From assembly GCF_900119485.1 (NCBI RefSeq), contig NZ_FPJZ01000015.1, positions 8,461 through 72,460 on the forward strand: DNA of 64,000 bases, in the 5' to 3' direction. The notes beneath the pieces were generated by a model, which was not told the DNA's origin, ran no database searches, and saw only the letters and a list, made by a program, of their open reading frames with translations. The position numbers were made by a program, and so were the translations under genes. This document shows, one piece after another, positions 63,656-64,000 of this stretch. Position 1 is the first letter of the stretch, and each line of letters starts with the position of its first letter. This stretch comes from Thermoactinomyces sp. DSM 45891 (GTDB lineage Bacteria > Bacillota > Bacilli > Thermoactinomycetales > Thermoactinomycetaceae).

Positions 63656-64000
63656 ATCGAGTAGGAGGGGGTGATTAACCCCCGACCTCTCACACCACCT
63701 AGCATGCGGTTCCGCACTAGGCGGTTCACTTAAGTCTGACGAATCCAGTCATATCTTGCCTTTATACTCTTTAGTCCGAGACCTCGCCAATAGGCGAGAT
63801 CAAGAGTCCTATGGAGGATCGGGCTACAAGCAATGCGCCAGTATTTCTTACGAGTATTGCCCCATTCATAGGCTTTTTCTTTAGGAATTCCTAAAGAAAT
63901 AAGCCTTTTAATTTTTGTCTTGGGTTTCTTCCATTGCTTCCAAAGGCACATTCTTAGCCTTCTACGAAGCCATTCGTCCATTTGTTGAAATGAAGTTGGG
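63656..64000 (-). mobile_element. Group II intron, 3' end
   Basis: Read on the minus strand, GAACCGCCTAGTGCGGAACC, GCATGCTAGGTGGTGTGAGA and the GGTCGGGGGTTAATCACCCC hairpin form the domain V/VI end of a bacterial group II intron, finishing near CTCCTACTCGAT at about 63656. The rest of the intron lies beyond the window. It stands antisense to, and just behind, the crystallin-like gene. Confidence 0.85.
63730..64000 (-). CDS. ltrA: Group II intron reverse transcriptase/maturase, C-terminal part
   Basis: The frame is open up to the window edge and ends at 63730. DEWLRRRLRMCLWKQWKKPK, AYEWGNTRKKYWRIA and SPILHRTLDLAYWRGLGLKS are the maturase (domain X/GIIM) end of group II intron-encoded proteins. 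It splices the intron RNA and reverse-transcribes it into DNA targets. The RT domain lies outside the window. Confidence 0.92.
   Translation of the reverse strand, partial: PTSFQQMDEWLRRRLRMCLWKQWKKPKTKIKRLISLGIPKEKAYEWGNTRKKYWRIACSPILHRTLDLAYWRGLGLKSIKARYDWIRQT

Overview
The window looks like a chromosomal stretch of a low-GC Gram-positive endospore former in the order Bacillales. Pointers are a gerE-like sporulation-regulator remnant, SdhCAB of the cytochrome b558 type, a YeeI-type YebC, a SpoIIIJ/YidC lipoprotein insertase, DUF1002 (YpuA-like) and DUF4309 (YjgB-like) proteins, strong AGGAGG ribosome binding sites, frequent TTG starts and a CcpA-type cre site. The gene mix fits a Brevibacillus- or Thermoactinomycetaceae-like host, but the genus cannot be fixed from this sequence. 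I saw no rRNA or tRNA gene.

Layout. 1-6.4 kb: 5' part of a large serine recombinase with a coupled small gene, a decayed partial copy of uppP, a 27-bp perfect hairpin, uppP, a PrnB-like haem dioxygenase homologue, a truncated gerE and an Eis-like acetyltransferase. 6.5-15.4 kb: mostly housekeeping genes (CAT-like acetyltransferase, M24 peptidase, membrane-anchored phosphodiesterase, HEXXH protein, HxlR regulator, class I fumarase, YpuA-like protein, signal peptidase I). 15.4-20 kb: an accessory segment between two copies of one terminator sequence. It holds an XRE-TPR regulator resembling the RRNPP peptide-sensing family and a secreted amphipathic protein with a cytosolic partner. It also holds three ultra-short, strongly SD-preceded peptide ORFs sharing an MY..(D/E)PP pattern, two of them just beyond the second terminator copy.

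20-26.1 kb: a class II lanthipeptide cluster with two precursors, one LanM and a C39-peptidase LanT. 26.1-34.5 kb: the most striking part, a dense island of pore-forming toxin homologues. It has two clear Cyt-type delta-endotoxin relatives, four divergent Cyt-fold proteins, two leukocidin/alpha-hemolysin-family beta-pore formers and one long helical protein resembling ClyA/xenorhabdolysin-type toxins. None has a signal peptide, which recalls parasporal (Cry/Cyt-like) accumulation rather than classical secretion.

34.7-44 kb: core genes again (yebC, yidC, sdhCAB, tatA, a carotenoid desaturase/acyltransferase pair, two DUF4309 lipoproteins). 44.3-54 kb: a poly-gamma-glutamate hydrolase, then a 2368-residue Rhs/YD-repeat protein ending in a deaminase toxin domain. 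Downstream of it lies an array of four related immunity-like genes, of which two are intact, one is frameshifted and one is a stub. 54.6-63 kb: a structured repeat element, then xylFGH-like ABC transporter genes with a LytS/YesN two-component system and a membrane-anchored sugar-binding sensor (XylFII-like). Transport and sensing are therefore encoded side by side. The window ends with a secreted beta/gamma-crystallin-like protein and the 3' end of a group II intron with its maturase.
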